DNA of 40,023 nucleotides from Prosthecobacter sp. Lineage in GTDB: Bacteria > Verrucomicrobiota > Verrucomicrobiia > Verrucomicrobiales > Verrucomicrobiaceae. The notes beneath the pieces were generated by a model that had not been told where the DNA came from, did no database searches, and saw only the letters and a list, made by a program, of their open reading frames with translations. Where the stretch lies: NCBI RefSeq assembly GCF_014879935.1, contig NZ_JACSRD010000170.1, positions 1 to 40,023 on the forward strand, given 5' to 3'. Positions 18,601 through 25,587 of this stretch are shown here, in pieces; within the stretch, counting starts at the first letter, position 1, and every line of letters begins with the position of its first letter. Made by a program: the position numbers and the translations under genes.

Positions 18601-18782
18601 TCGATCTCCTTCGGCGTCGCGCCGTCCTGCCGTGTGACGATGCTGACCGTGGGGAAGTCAATCTTTGGAAACCGATCCACCGGCAGCTTCGTGTAGCCCA
18701 GCACCCCCACGACCACGAAAACGAGGATGATGACGCTGGCGAAGACCGGGCGGCGGACGGAGATAGCGGCGAGCCATTGCAT
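15642..18782 (-). CDS. RND-family multidrug efflux pump, HAE1 (AcrB-like)
   Basis: The 1046-aa inner-membrane pump exports lipophilic compounds using the proton gradient and forms a tripartite complex with the adaptor (18801) and channel (14241). Evidence: full family length; the N-terminus MQWLAAISVRRPVFASVIIL; a first periplasmic domain with VNTVAGIDELRSISSEG; the proton-relay aspartates in GIVIDDAIIVVENI around residue 400; and a duplicated second half with the GMVKKNGILQIDH loop. It is 18 bp after the adaptor and 6 bp before the channel gene. Sequence style is that of MdtB/MexF-like HAE1 pumps; the substrate range is unknown. Confidence 0.96.
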   Translation of the reverse strand: MQWLAAISVRRPVFASVIILVFVVVGVLGYTKLPVDRFPKIDFPTVSIVTRQDGATPKEIETEITDKIEEAVNTVAGIDELRSISSEGISQVLVTFVLEKNIDVASQEVRDRIARIIPDLPEEVDAPIIEKLDPDAAPILNIALVADKPVREITEFADKVLRRQLESVGGVGQITLLGGRLRQINVWLDPMRLRSYNLTAADVQRGLRAQNVQIPAGTVKNAASEAGFRVLGKARSVEEIGMLVLREADGGLVRVRDVARVEDGAEEQKTVARNNGVPSVVLSIRKQSGTNTVAVVDAVNEKLGDVKKLLPAGYDVEMVRDTSQVIRTSVHAVKEHLVLGAIFAAVIVLIFLGNSRATIISALAIPTSIIAAFGVMWAQGVTLNVISLVALALAVGIVIDDAIIVVENIFRHMEEKGEDSFTASVEGPKEIGMAVLATTLSLLAVFVPVAFLSGIVGMFLKSFGLTMAFAIAVSLLVSFTLTPTLSARMFRKGHATRFDAWLEHLVNIFYRPVEAFYMVLLRFSMRHRWIIVLGCFGILAAVPTLMKIVQKSFLPPVEEAEFVVNIRTPEGTSLAATDLMAERFARAIRELPGVDGTLLTIGDNDQRTPNLAGIFVRLNDPALREDQQTLMDRVRKEIVPRFPTEWRITVLSVPPFNTGQSSANVQYFIAGPDLDTLTRATASVIKDVKDLPGIRDLDSTLIPGKPEISGSVDRNKAGEMGASIQDISGTLRLLVGGLDVSTFDDSGEQYDIHLQAEESYRNTREILNLLTVPSTKAGPVAITNLLTLENTDSPSQINRLNRRRQVTITANNAPGVGETEILDGIATAVKMLNLPADYASGSVGRSKEMAKAGKAFMVAFLMAFIFMYLILAAQFESWVHPLTILLALPLTLPFAILSLILFQQSVNIFSMLGILVLFGMVKKNGILQIDHTNQLRAKGMDRLDAILLANKERLRPILMTTLAFVAGMIPMMTAKGVGAAYNNATAGVILGGQSLSLLLTLLATPVIYSIFDDLIQFPDRIRKRRIAKALAKGTKTREREQGQPTH

Positions 18783-18800
18783 GAGCGTGTGAAGTGAAAA

Positions 18801-19889
18801 TTAAGCGGCGGGTTCAAAGCGAAGCCCATCGGCGGCCTCTGCGCTGGGTTTAGCCAGCAACGGCTCACCGGCGGCGACTCCACGCCGGATTTCTGTGAAG
18901 CCCTCGCGCGTCTCTCCCACCTCCACGAGGCGTTCGGAGATCGTGTTGTCTTTGGTGATGACGAAGACCTTGCGGCGCGAGCCTTCGATGCGCAGCGCCC
19001 CCTCCGGCACCGCGACGGCTTTTTCCTCACGAAGCAGGATGCGCGCATCGCAAAAGAAGCCGGGCCGCAATTTGCTTTCCGCGTTGTCCACCGTCGCCTC
19101 AATCACCAGATCACGCGAGGCCTCGCGCATCGTCGCGCCAAGGAATTTCAACTTGCCCGTGAAGCGCTGCGCCGGGAACGCCGCCGTGGTGAACTCCACC
19201 ACCTGACCGATGACCAGAGCGCCAACTTCCGTCTCCGGCACACTCAGCACGAGCCGTAGCGTGGACAGATCCACCACGCGGGCGACAGGGGAATCCGCCT
19301 TCACATACTCGCCTGGCTCCACCATGCGCTCCGCCACCACACCGCCAAACAACGCGCGGATCACGCAGTCATCGAGCGTCTTCTGCGCCAAGGCCTGACG
19401 TGCCTCCGAGGCCGCCAGTTCCGCCTCGCGCGCGGCGACTTCCGTGAGCAGCTTTTGGTAATCCGCATCCGCCACCGCCTTTTTCTCCGCCAGCGGCTTG
19501 TTGCGCTCCTGCTCGTTCTTCGCCAGCGCCAGCCGCGCCTTCGCCAGACCCACGGAGGCCGCAGCCTCCGCCAGAGAGAGCTTGGGCTGGCGCTCGTCGA
19601 GCTTCGCCAGCACATCGCCCGTCTTCACCACGGAACCACGTTCAATCGAAGCCGAGACCACTCGCCCCATCGAATCCGCCGCCACCACGGCGTCATTCTG
19701 TGCGGCGAGCTGCCCCGTCACACGCAGGAAACGCGGAAAGGCACGTTCAGCGGCCTGCACGGTGGCCCCTTTCACGATCACCGGCGCTACTTTCGGCTTT
19801 TCCGCCTGCGGAGCCGGTGCCGGAGCTTTGTTGCAAGCCACCAGCGCAAGCGCGGCAGCGGTTAAGATGCAGAGTAAGGTCGTTTTCAT
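18801..19889 (-). CDS. RND efflux periplasmic adaptor lipoprotein
   Basis: This 362-aa adaptor begins with a lipoprotein signal, LALVAC with Cys19, followed by a proline/alanine linker. The lipoyl halves are GRVVSASIERGSVVKTGDVLAKL and VIRALFGGVVAERMVEPGEYV (shown here as two separate stretches), with a short helical hairpin between them (about 110-165), then the beta-barrel and membrane-proximal domains. It bridges the RND pump and the outer-membrane channel. The ATG at 19889 overlaps the tetR stop as ATGA, so regulator and adaptor are translationally coupled. Confidence 0.94.
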   Translation of the reverse strand: MKTTLLCILTAAALALVACNKAPAPAPQAEKPKVAPVIVKGATVQAAERAFPRFLRVTGQLAAQNDAVVAADSMGRVVSASIERGSVVKTGDVLAKLDERQPKLSLAEAAASVGLAKARLALAKNEQERNKPLAEKKAVADADYQKLLTEVAAREAELAASEARQALAQKTLDDCVIRALFGGVVAERMVEPGEYVKADSPVARVVDLSTLRLVLSVPETEVGALVIGQVVEFTTAAFPAQRFTGKLKFLGATMREASRDLVIEATVDNAESKLRPGFFCDARILLREEKAVAVPEGALRIEGSRRKVFVITKDNTISERLVEVGETREGFTEIRRGVAAGEPLLAKPSAEAADGLRFEPAA

Positions 19890-20560
19890 GCTGAAGTGCG
19901 TTTCTTGGAAAGGGTTGTCTTTGGCGTCCCGAGTCCCCGGAGCGCCATGTCCGCGATGCTGTCCGCCAGCCGAGCGATACCCGCCTCCGCCTCCGGCACG
20001 GCAAATCCAAGCCGCCCGATCACCTCACGGCTGTGGTCAAAGTGGACGCACATCGCAACAATTTGATGCGCCGCCATCTCCCGCCCATCCTTGTCCAGCG
20101 AGTCTCCCGCCAAGGCATTCACAATTTTGACGAGGTTCGCGAAATTCGGCTTGATGATCAGCTTCACCAGCTCGCCCAAGGCTGCCGTCGGCTGCCGCAT
20201 CTCATGCGCCATCAGCCGTCCCAGCACCGGATGCGCCGTGCGTCTCAGCAGCACAAAGCGCAGGCAAAACTGAATCCATTCCCGCAACGACTGCTCAGGT
20301 TCCTCCGTCGGCTTCGGCGGCGGCTCCTGCTCCAGCAACTTCCGGTGCGCCGCCAGCAGCACCTCGCGGTAAAGCCCCTCCTTGCTGCTGAAGTAATAAT
20401 TGATCGACGCCACATTCACCCGCGCCTTCAGGCTGATCTCCCGCACGCTTCCCGCCGCAAACCCCGCCTTCGCAAACACCACCCCCGCCGCCACCAGGAT
20501 ACGCATCTTGCGCGCCTTCGGGTTACGTTCTCGAGTGGGGCGCGTGAGGGTCATGGGCAT
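19886..20560 (-). CDS. TetR/AcrR-family transcriptional regulator of the export operon
   Basis: From the ATG at 20560 (or 20554) the protein is 224 aa. The N-terminal HTH is clear: ILVAAGVVFAKAGFAAGSV, REISLKARVNVASINYYF, then SSKEGLYREVL. The C-terminal ligand domain (LREWIQFCLRFVLLRRTAHP, LGRLMAHEMRQPTAAL) resembles the CerR/YbiH-type TetR C-terminal family. A longer frame reaches 20860, but the -10 box and the palindromic operator at 20582-20620 lie before 20560, which excludes the earlier ATGs. It is the first gene of an eight-gene operon and probably represses all of it until a ligand binds. Confidence 0.92.
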   Translation of the reverse strand: MPMTLTRPTRERNPKARKMRILVAAGVVFAKAGFAAGSVREISLKARVNVASINYYFSSKEGLYREVLLAAHRKLLEQEPPPKPTEEPEQSLREWIQFCLRFVLLRRTAHPVLGRLMAHEMRQPTAALGELVKLIIKPNFANLVKIVNALAGDSLDKDGREMAAHQIVAMCVHFDHSREVIGRLGFAVPEAEAGIARLADSIADMALRGLGTPKTTLSKKRTSA

Positions 20561-20581
20561 TGGAGTTAAATGGCTGTTTAT

Positions 20582-20620
20582 GAACGGACGTTCCATTAAC
20601 CATGCGCAGACTCTTGTCAA
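20582..20620 (-). promoter_or_regulatory. Promoter and palindromic operator of the tetR-export operon
   Basis: Read on the minus strand, TTGACA (20620-20615) is followed after 16 bp by TAATGG (20598-20593). The 12-bp palindrome GAACG-TC-CGTTC (20593-20582) overlaps the end of the -10 box, where bound repressor would block polymerase. The match to a -35 is perfect, the -10 is moderate. Autoregulation by the TetR protein is inferred. Confidence 0.65.
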
Positions 20621-20781
20621 CGTGTGAGATGAGAATACCCTGCGGGTGGAGACAAGCGGGTCATCTACCAAGTGGCGTGGGCTATATGCACCAATTGGCA
20701 ACTGGTCATTCAGGCTGCCATGCCTCCATCGCGTGACTGGCTGCTCCGAGCGCACCAGCGTCATCGCCAAGGGTCGAGGGG

Positions 20782-21297
20782 ATGATGTGCGGCGGCATGT
20801 CGCGAAGGGCGGGCATGAGCGTAGCAGCATGGTTCGCGATGGCGCTGCAAAAACGCTCACCCAGGGCCACGCTGAGCGCGGACGAGAAACGCCGCCTGCT
20901 CGACCTGCAACGCCAGCACGCCGAAGTGCTGGGCATGCTGCCCGAGATCGCCGGATTTCAAGACCGCCCCGAGGAATATGGAAAGTTTTTCCGTAACATG
21001 ATCCAGCAGTCCGCCGGCCTCACCGAGCCGCAGGGTGACTCCGTGGATGCCTATATGCGTCAGCGCGCGCAGTTGATGAATCAGCAGGGTCTGAACGCCG
21101 GTCGTGAGCCGCAGGACGCGCAGCTCGAAGCCGCCTGGGAGGCACGCCGGGATGCCTTCAACACGCAGACGGCCACCGGCCTGCAAAATCTGCTGCCACC
21201 CGGCGCAGCGCAAAAGGCGGGCATCTCCCCGGAACTGTTGGAATTCCTGGAGATGGACTTCGACAAGATACTCGCTCCCGGCACAGCCAAGCCTTGA
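20782..21297 (+). CDS. Unknown helical protein, probably 5'-truncated
   Basis: The frame gives 171 aa from ATG 20782 (ATG 20815 also possible). From residue about 30 the sequence looks like real, well-constrained protein: LSADEKRRLLDLQRQHAEVL, GMLPEIAGFQDRPEEYGKFF, then a glutamine/glycine region, LQNLLPPGAAQKAGISPELL and EFLEMDFD. The first 30 residues look non-coding, no ribosome-binding site is seen, and 20621-20781 contains nothing recognisable. It therefore may be the C-terminal part of a larger protein left by a rearrangement. No family was recognised. Confidence 0.5.
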   Translation: MMCGGMSRRAGMSVAAWFAMALQKRSPRATLSADEKRRLLDLQRQHAEVLGMLPEIAGFQDRPEEYGKFFRNMIQQSAGLTEPQGDSVDAYMRQRAQLMNQQGLNAGREPQDAQLEAAWEARRDAFNTQTATGLQNLLPPGAAQKAGISPELLEFLEMDFDKILAPGTAKP

Positions 21298-21363
21298 GCC
21301 ACGGCATTGCGATTGCGGCTTGCGCGTCCGACGCGCACCGCCAGCACGGGGCGGCACCCAATT

Positions 21364-22446
21364 TCAATTCTCGTGTTTGCCCTTCGTGTAATGGACGCCT
21401 CTGCCGCGCCCGTGGCGCGTCAGTAATCCGGCATCTACCAACTCGGACATCTTCGCCTTGAGCGTATTACGGTTTGCGGCGGTGGCTTTGACCGCCTCAG
21501 CAAGCGTTATGCTCTCCGCGTCGTCCAGCAGCCTCATGAGGGATGCGGCCAGCGGTGAACTGGCCTCGACACGCCTTTGCTCGACCTGGACCTTCACATT
21601 CAGATTGTCCTTCTGGCGCACCAGACAGCGCAGAAAGAACAGCAGCCAGGCATCCCATTCCACGCGCTTCTTCCGCATCGTCGCCTGCGTCTTTCTCAGC
21701 GCCTTGTAGTAGAACTCTTTGTTCTCCTCGATCACCGACTCCAGCGAGGCATACGGCACATAGCTGTAGCCGTGCCGAAGCAGCAGTAACGTCGTCAAGA
21801 CCCGCGACAGCCTGCCATTTCCATCTTGAAAAGGATGGATGGCAAGGAACCACACCACAAAAACTCCCGTGACGAGCAGCGGGTGAAGGTCGCCGTCTCT
21901 TTCGGCCTCGATCATCCATTCGACCAGCCGCTTCATGGCAAAGGGCGTCTCAAACGGCGATGCCGTTTCAAAGACGATGCCGAGCTGGTTTCCTTTTGCG
22001 TCGAACGCGGCCACATGATTGTCGAGCGTCTTGTAGTCGCCGCGATGCCGCTCGTCTTTGCTCGAAAACTGGAGCAGCGTCCGATGAAGCTGGCGGATGT
22101 GATTTTCCGTGACCGGGATGTGCTCGAAGGACTCGAACACCGTGTCCATCGCAGCCGCGTAGCCCGCGACTTCTTCTTCATCCCTGCTTTTGAACTCCTG
22201 AATTCTGAGTCCTGACAAAAGCGTGGCGATTTGCTGATCGGTGAGCTTGCTACCCTCAATGCGCGTGGACGAGCCAATGCTTTCAATGGTGGCGATCTTC
22301 TTGAGCTGCGAGAGCTGATCCCGTGAGAGGCGCTTGAAGGCACGCCACTGCCCTTTGAACTCATCGAGCGAGGCGATGAGCTTGAGCATTTCTGCGGTTA
22401 TTGGCGGTTCTGGGGCGAGTTTTTGCAGCATTGCGTATCCATTCAA
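21364..22446 (-). CDS. Fic-family protein (class II, N-terminal inhibitory helix)
   Basis: Fic proteins usually transfer AMP to a hydroxyl side chain of a target protein. The catalytic loop HPFQDGNGRLSR is complete at residues 204-215, with the essential His204. An inhibitory motif of the (S/T)xxxE(G/N) type is present N-terminally as STRIEG (Ser60, Glu64, Gly65), so the enzyme is expected to be self-inhibited. The N-terminal Fic_N region and a C-terminal winged-helix (about 295-355: TLAEAVKATAANRNTLKAK, LVDAGLLTRHGRGRGVHY) complete the 360-aa layout common among bacterial Fic/DUF4172-like proteins. It stands alone, between an unknown remnant and the repeat at 22507. Target unknown. Confidence 0.94.
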   Translation of the reverse strand: MNGYAMLQKLAPEPPITAEMLKLIASLDEFKGQWRAFKRLSRDQLSQLKKIATIESIGSSTRIEGSKLTDQQIATLLSGLRIQEFKSRDEEEVAGYAAAMDTVFESFEHIPVTENHIRQLHRTLLQFSSKDERHRGDYKTLDNHVAAFDAKGNQLGIVFETASPFETPFAMKRLVEWMIEAERDGDLHPLLVTGVFVVWFLAIHPFQDGNGRLSRVLTTLLLLRHGYSYVPYASLESVIEENKEFYYKALRKTQATMRKKRVEWDAWLLFFLRCLVRQKDNLNVKVQVEQRRVEASSPLAASLMRLLDDAESITLAEAVKATAANRNTLKAKMSELVDAGLLTRHGRGRGVHYTKGKHEN

Positions 22447-22506
22447 TATCCAATTATATCCATTTCATCTCCAATTTACAAGCCTTCCGTTCATCACTGA
22501 TTTTCA

Positions 22507-22584
22507 GGGGGGAAAGGCCTTTCCCTCGCCGCTACTTCGTGGGCGGCTACCCATTCCAACGGGAAGTGTCCCGTAACGCCCTCA
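22507..22584 (+). repeat. 78-bp palindromic repeat, copy 1 (upstream of the DUF6876-like gene)
   Basis: It begins with the perfect palindrome GGGAAAGGCCTTTCCC (22510-22525) and ends with CGGGA-AGTG-TCCCG. A second copy lies exactly 750 bp downstream at 23257-23334, aligned without gaps. The element may be a mobile repeat or the boundary of a gene cassette. Confidence 0.8.
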
Positions 22585-22694
22585 CCTGCCGCGTGACGCC
22601 GTTGACTGTCTCCCGGCGGTTCGTGTTCGTGCATGGCTCCTGATGTTTTCCCGCTGCAAGGGCAGCTTGGTTTTGGCAGAGGCCGTCTGCCCAT

Positions 22695-22744
22695 CAACCC
22701 CCGGCCCGCTCCATTCGCTGCCGCTCCCGTGTTGGGGGCATGAC
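22695..22744 (+). promoter_or_regulatory. Shared leader block, copy 1
   Basis: This approximately 50-bp block, containing CCGGCCCGCTCCATTCGCTG and CTCCCGTGTTGGG, begins 122 bp before the ATG at 22817. Nearly the same block begins 120 bp before the ATG at 23879. Between block and ATG lies a small hairpin (CCCCG-CAG-CGGGG). The equal distance suggests a common 5' regulatory region (promoter or untranslated leader). Confidence 0.55.
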
Positions 22745-22816
22745 TGGCAGCCTCATGACCTCCGCCTTTGCACCAGCGCCCCGCAGCGGGGTAAAAACAC
22801 AAACCAGGAGCAAAAC

Positions 22817-23179
22817 ATGAATCAAAACACACTCACCAAAACCGATCTCCGCCAGTTCACCGGCACGGAGCAATGGCATCGCCACGGCATCGCACGCAAC
22901 GTGCTCTACACCGACGGCGCACAATACGTCGCCGAAAGCGGCGGAGCCTACTGGCTGCTCGATGAGATCGCCTTCGCCCAATCCATCCGCGAAGTCGCAG
23001 CCGAAGCCTTCCAGGTCTGGCGGCTGAAGGTCAATCCTGACCACACCGCCACCCTCGAATGCGAGGATGGGAACTCGAACATCCGCTTCTCCAAGCGGAT
23101 CGAGTTCACAGACTTCCCTCTCGATGAAGTGGCCTTCTACTTCACCGATCACGTCATCATGCTGCCGAGCGAATACTAG
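22817..23179 (+). CDS. DUF6876-like small protein
   Basis: The 120-aa product begins MNQNTLTKTDLRQFTGTEQW and continues HRHGIARNVLYTDGAQYVAE, then GGAYWLLDEIAFAQ and a C-terminal DEVAFYFTDHVIMLPSEY. This is the pattern of the DUF6876 family, found on plasmids and in plasmid-like islands; no biochemical function is known. A good ribosome-binding site (CAGGAG) stands 6 bp before the ATG. It is preceded by the repeat at 22507 and the leader at 22695 and followed by the terminator at 23190. Confidence 0.85.
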   Translation: MNQNTLTKTDLRQFTGTEQWHRHGIARNVLYTDGAQYVAESGGAYWLLDEIAFAQSIREVAAEAFQVWRLKVNPDHTATLECEDGNSNIRFSKRIEFTDFPLDEVAFYFTDHVIMLPSEY

Positions 23180-23189
23180 CCCGGCAGCT

Positions 23190-23225
23190 TGTCCGCCCAA
23201 GGCAACTTGGGCGGACATCTCTTTT
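23190..23225 (+). terminator. Rho-independent terminator after the DUF6876-like gene
   Basis: A perfect 12-bp stem (TGTCCGCCCAAG at 23190-23201 and its complement at 23206-23217) closes a GCAA tetraloop and is followed by TCTCTTTT. It starts 11 bp after the stop codon. Confidence 0.88.
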
Positions 23226-23256
23226 CATCATGAATACTTGGAGGGGAGTTTCATCT

Positions 23257-23334
23257 GTCGGGAAAAGCCTTTCCCTCGCGCCTACGATGTGCGGCGCTAC
23301 CCATTCCAACGGGAGGTGTCCCGTAACGCCCTCA
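23257..23334 (+). repeat. 78-bp palindromic repeat, copy 2
   Basis: This matches 22507-22584 without gaps, with identical CTACCCATTCCAACGGGA text and CCGTAACGCCCTCA at the end. The first palindrome is slightly imperfect here (GGGAAAAGCCTTTCCC). The following 23335-23758 holds no supported gene; two weak hairpins are visible near 23561-23580 (GGCGCG/CGCGCC) and 23597-23614 (GAAGCA/TGCTTC). Confidence 0.8.
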
Positions 23335-23758
23335 AGAATCCACACCAGGCAACACCGCCACCACGAGCAATCCCGCCATTCGTCGGCGCGGTCGGGACAC
23401 GCCCTCCACTGCTTCGCCAAACGGCCAGCTTGCTCCCCACCTTCCTCTTGGACCAAACCTCCGCCGGGCAATCCGGTGATTTCCTCAGCCCGCCTTCGCC
23501 CTCCTGCGGATCACCCTTCCTTGCCCCGGCTCGGTTCCGTCCGCTCTGATACTCTGAAAGGCGCGGCACGACGCGCCATGCGGAAGGGTGGAATCGAAGC
23601 ATGGTTTGCTTCCTCGCATGAAGGCTGCGCACGTTGAGTGTGGTTTTGCTGGAAGTCAGGCCATCAGGTTCTCGTCACCGTTTCTTGTGGGCAGTTCTTC
23701 ATGGCTCCTTGGGTTTCTCACTTGGAATTTTGGAAACGTAGCAGCCGCGCAGGGCAGT

Positions 23759-23806
23759 CAATGCCCGGCCCGCTCCATTCGCTGCGCTCCCGTGTTGGGC
23801 ATGACA
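23759..23806 (+). promoter_or_regulatory. Shared leader block, copy 2
   Basis: The block repeats the text of 22695-22744 (CCGGCCCGCTCCATTCGCTG, CTCCCGTGTTGGGCATGAC) with a few small length differences and begins 120 bp before the ATG at 23879. A short CCC-TTC-GGG hairpin lies before the ribosome-binding site, at the position of the hairpin in copy 1. Confidence 0.55.
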
Positions 23807-23878
23807 ACGCCCTGCTTCACCGGCTGCTCAGCACGCTCCCAATCCCTTCGGGGAGAAACCACTAAACAAGGAGAACCT

Positions 23879-24124
23879 ATGAATAACAAACCAGCCCACG
23901 AAATCAGAAACGGCGGAGTCAAAGTCACCATCTGGCTAAACGAAGACCAGGGCAAAACCCGCTACAGCGCCACCGTGTCCCGCAGCTACAAAGCTGGCGA
24001 GGAATGGAAGCAAACCACCAGCTTCCTCAAATCCCACCTGTCGAAGCTGAGCACAGCGCTTGCTCAAGCCGAGCAGTGGATCGCGGAACGCGAACCCGCT
24101 GCTACCGAGGCACAAGCTGCCTAA
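23879..24124 (+). CDS. Small conserved protein of plasmid-like regions, function unknown
   Basis: The 81-aa product begins MNNKPAHEIRNGGVKVTIWL and continues NEDQGKTRYSATVSRSYKAG, EEWKQTTSF and a C-terminal helix LSTALAQAEQWIAERE. I recognise the 'HEIR-x-G-x-(V/I)-K-x-x-I-W' start followed by 'R-Y-x-x-T-x-S-R-x-Y-K-x-G-E-x-W-K' as a recurrent small unknown in Planctomycetes and Verrucomicrobia. A strong ribosome-binding site (AAGGAG) precedes the ATG. It follows the second repeat-leader module and is followed by the hairpin at 24132. Confidence 0.85.
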   Translation: MNNKPAHEIRNGGVKVTIWLNEDQGKTRYSATVSRSYKAGEEWKQTTSFLKSHLSKLSTALAQAEQWIAEREPAATEAQAA

Positions 24125-24131
24125 ACCATGA

Positions 24132-24162
24132 TGCCGCGCCTTCGGGCGCGGCATTCCTTTTT
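24132..24162 (+). terminator. Rho-independent terminator after the 81-aa protein gene
   Basis: A perfect 9-bp stem, TGCCGCGCC (24132-24140) and GGCGCGGCA (24145-24153), closes a TTCG tetraloop and is followed by TTCCTTTTT. Another small gene starts only 28 bp later, so it may act as a partial terminator inside a short operon. Confidence 0.85.
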
Positions 24163-24190
24163 CACGTCCAACTCTCCAAGGAGAACGATC

Positions 24191-24397
24191 ATGACTTTCA
24201 TTCAACTCGACTACGACACCTGGTTTGAACAGTTCAAACCCATCACCAAAACTGGCACCGACCACATCGCCTTTGATACCCACGACGACAGCGACTTCCT
24301 GCGCACACAACCCAACTCGAAAATCTGGACTCTCATCGATTGCCCAGGCTACAACACGGCGGTCATCGTTAATGGGTCAGCCAAACTGCTCCATTGA
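24191..24397 (+). CDS. Small unknown protein of plasmid-like regions
   Basis: The 68-aa product begins MTFIQLDYDTWFEQFKPITK and ends WTLIDCPGYNTAVIVNGSAK-LLH. The 'Y-(D/E)-x-W-x-x-x-(Y/F)-(K/R)-P' start and 'x-x-W-T-(L/W)-(I/V)-D' near the end match, from memory, a family of small plasmid-borne proteins usually somewhat longer than this; function unknown. The ribosome-binding site CAAGGAGAAC is the same string as before the 81-aa gene. Its stop lies 2 bp from the stop of the convergent GIY-YIG gene. Confidence 0.75.
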   Translation: MTFIQLDYDTWFEQFKPITKTGTDHIAFDTHDDSDFLRTQPNSKIWTLIDCPGYNTAVIVNGSAKLLH

Positions 24398-24399
24398 TA

Positions 24400-25584
24400 C
24401 TACTCCACCAGCTTCACCGTCCCACTCGCGGCATCATAAACATAGTTCACGATCTCCCCAGAGATCAGCAGGCGCACGGCAGCTTCGATGGTGGACAGGG
24501 GCACGCTGAACCATTCCTTCGGCGTTGAGTAGTTTCCTTCGAGGTCTTTCACCTGAACCTTGGCGGTCGCGTGATCAAAGAAGCGGTGCAGCAGGTTCTC
24601 CATCTTGGGCAGATTCACGTTGTAGCACTGGAAGCTGCTCACCAGCGCCACGGGAGCCATGAGATAGGTCGGCTCGTTAGCGGCATTCTGAATGCGGGAG
24701 TCGATGCTGCGGCGGGCGAGGCCGATCTTATAGAGGTTTGGCACGGCTTTGATGTCGGGATGCTCGCTCAGAGAGCGCAGCACATAAATGAAGCCCGCGT
24801 CTTTGTCCTCGTCGGTGACCAGCATCGCATTGAGCAGCTTTTCATCCAGCTCGGTGACGCGCTTGCCGTCCTTGTAGAGTTCACTCGCAAGCGAGCGTAG
24901 CAGCATGTCGGACTCGGTGCCGTTTTCGAAGATCAGGCGCAGGCGGTTGTTCCATTTGCCTTTCTTCTCGAAGCGCTCGCCCACTTCCACCACGAGGAGC
25001 AGGATGCCGTTGAGCACATAGAACTTGCCCACCTCGATCTGTTGCTCGTTGGCAAAGGGCAGCAGTCGGCGCTTCTCGGCCTTGAGTTCCTTCTGGCAGT
25101 TTTGGAACTGCTCCTCATACACCTTGAAGTCTTTGCACGGCTTCCGCTGCGCCACGTAATCCGGGCTTTCGATGTCCTTCGCCTGCGGGACATGCTTCAG
25201 GGTGAAGATGTCAGACACCCCCGATTCCAGGCTGGCGAAGAACGGATCATTCAAGATGTCGTCGATCGTCTCTGGGGGCGGAGGCTCCTTTGGCGGTGCG
25301 GTCACGTCTCCTTTCAACAGACCGTATTCATCAAAGGGCAGCAGCCGTTCACGCTGTCCGGCGTTCTCACGGATCGCCTTGAGCCGGGTGAATAGCAGCC
25401 GCTCGTTCATTCGGGTGCCTAGCTCCGTGGGTGCTGCCCCCGTGTTTTCCACGAAGCGGATGAGTTCCTGAAAGCCTTCCAGCAGCCGCTCCTCTTCGGA
25501 CGTTTGCGGTGTGCGCTTGGGTTTGACCGCTAGCAGTCCCAGATCGTCATCCGCGATCAGCTTGGCGAGTTGTTCGTCAGTCAT
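24400..25584 (-). CDS. GIY-YIG-type nuclease domain protein (T5orf172/MUG113-like, YeeC-like)
   Basis: The 394-aa protein has an N-terminal acidic helical region (1-130), a middle part with a small beta domain (about 183-240, GKFYVLNGILLLVVEVGERF) and a C-terminal GIY-YIG-like nuclease domain: GFIYVLRS (264-271), NLYKIGLARRSIDSRI (283-298) and then HRFFDHATAKVQV. The first tyrosine, the YKIG strand and the arginine after it fit the T5orf172/MUG113 branch. It is the last gene of the operon, 3 bp after the helicase. It most likely provides the cutting activity, since the methyltransferase in the operon has no nuclease domain. Confidence 0.85.
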   Translation of the reverse strand: MTDEQLAKLIADDDLGLLAVKPKRTPQTSEEERLLEGFQELIRFVENTGAAPTELGTRMNERLLFTRLKAIRENAGQRERLLPFDEYGLLKGDVTAPPKEPPPPETIDDILNDPFFASLESGVSDIFTLKHVPQAKDIESPDYVAQRKPCKDFKVYEEQFQNCQKELKAEKRRLLPFANEQQIEVGKFYVLNGILLLVVEVGERFEKKGKWNNRLRLIFENGTESDMLLRSLASELYKDGKRVTELDEKLLNAMLVTDEDKDAGFIYVLRSLSEHPDIKAVPNLYKIGLARRSIDSRIQNAANEPTYLMAPVALVSSFQCYNVNLPKMENLLHRFFDHATAKVQVKDLEGNYSTPKEWFSVPLSTIEAAVRLLISGEIVNYVYDAASGTVKLVE

Positions 25585-25587
25585 GGC

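Noticed and set aside
21364..22446. Fic toxin-antitoxin pair
   Set aside because: The inhibitory STRIEG helix is inside the protein itself and no small antitoxin gene adjoins it.
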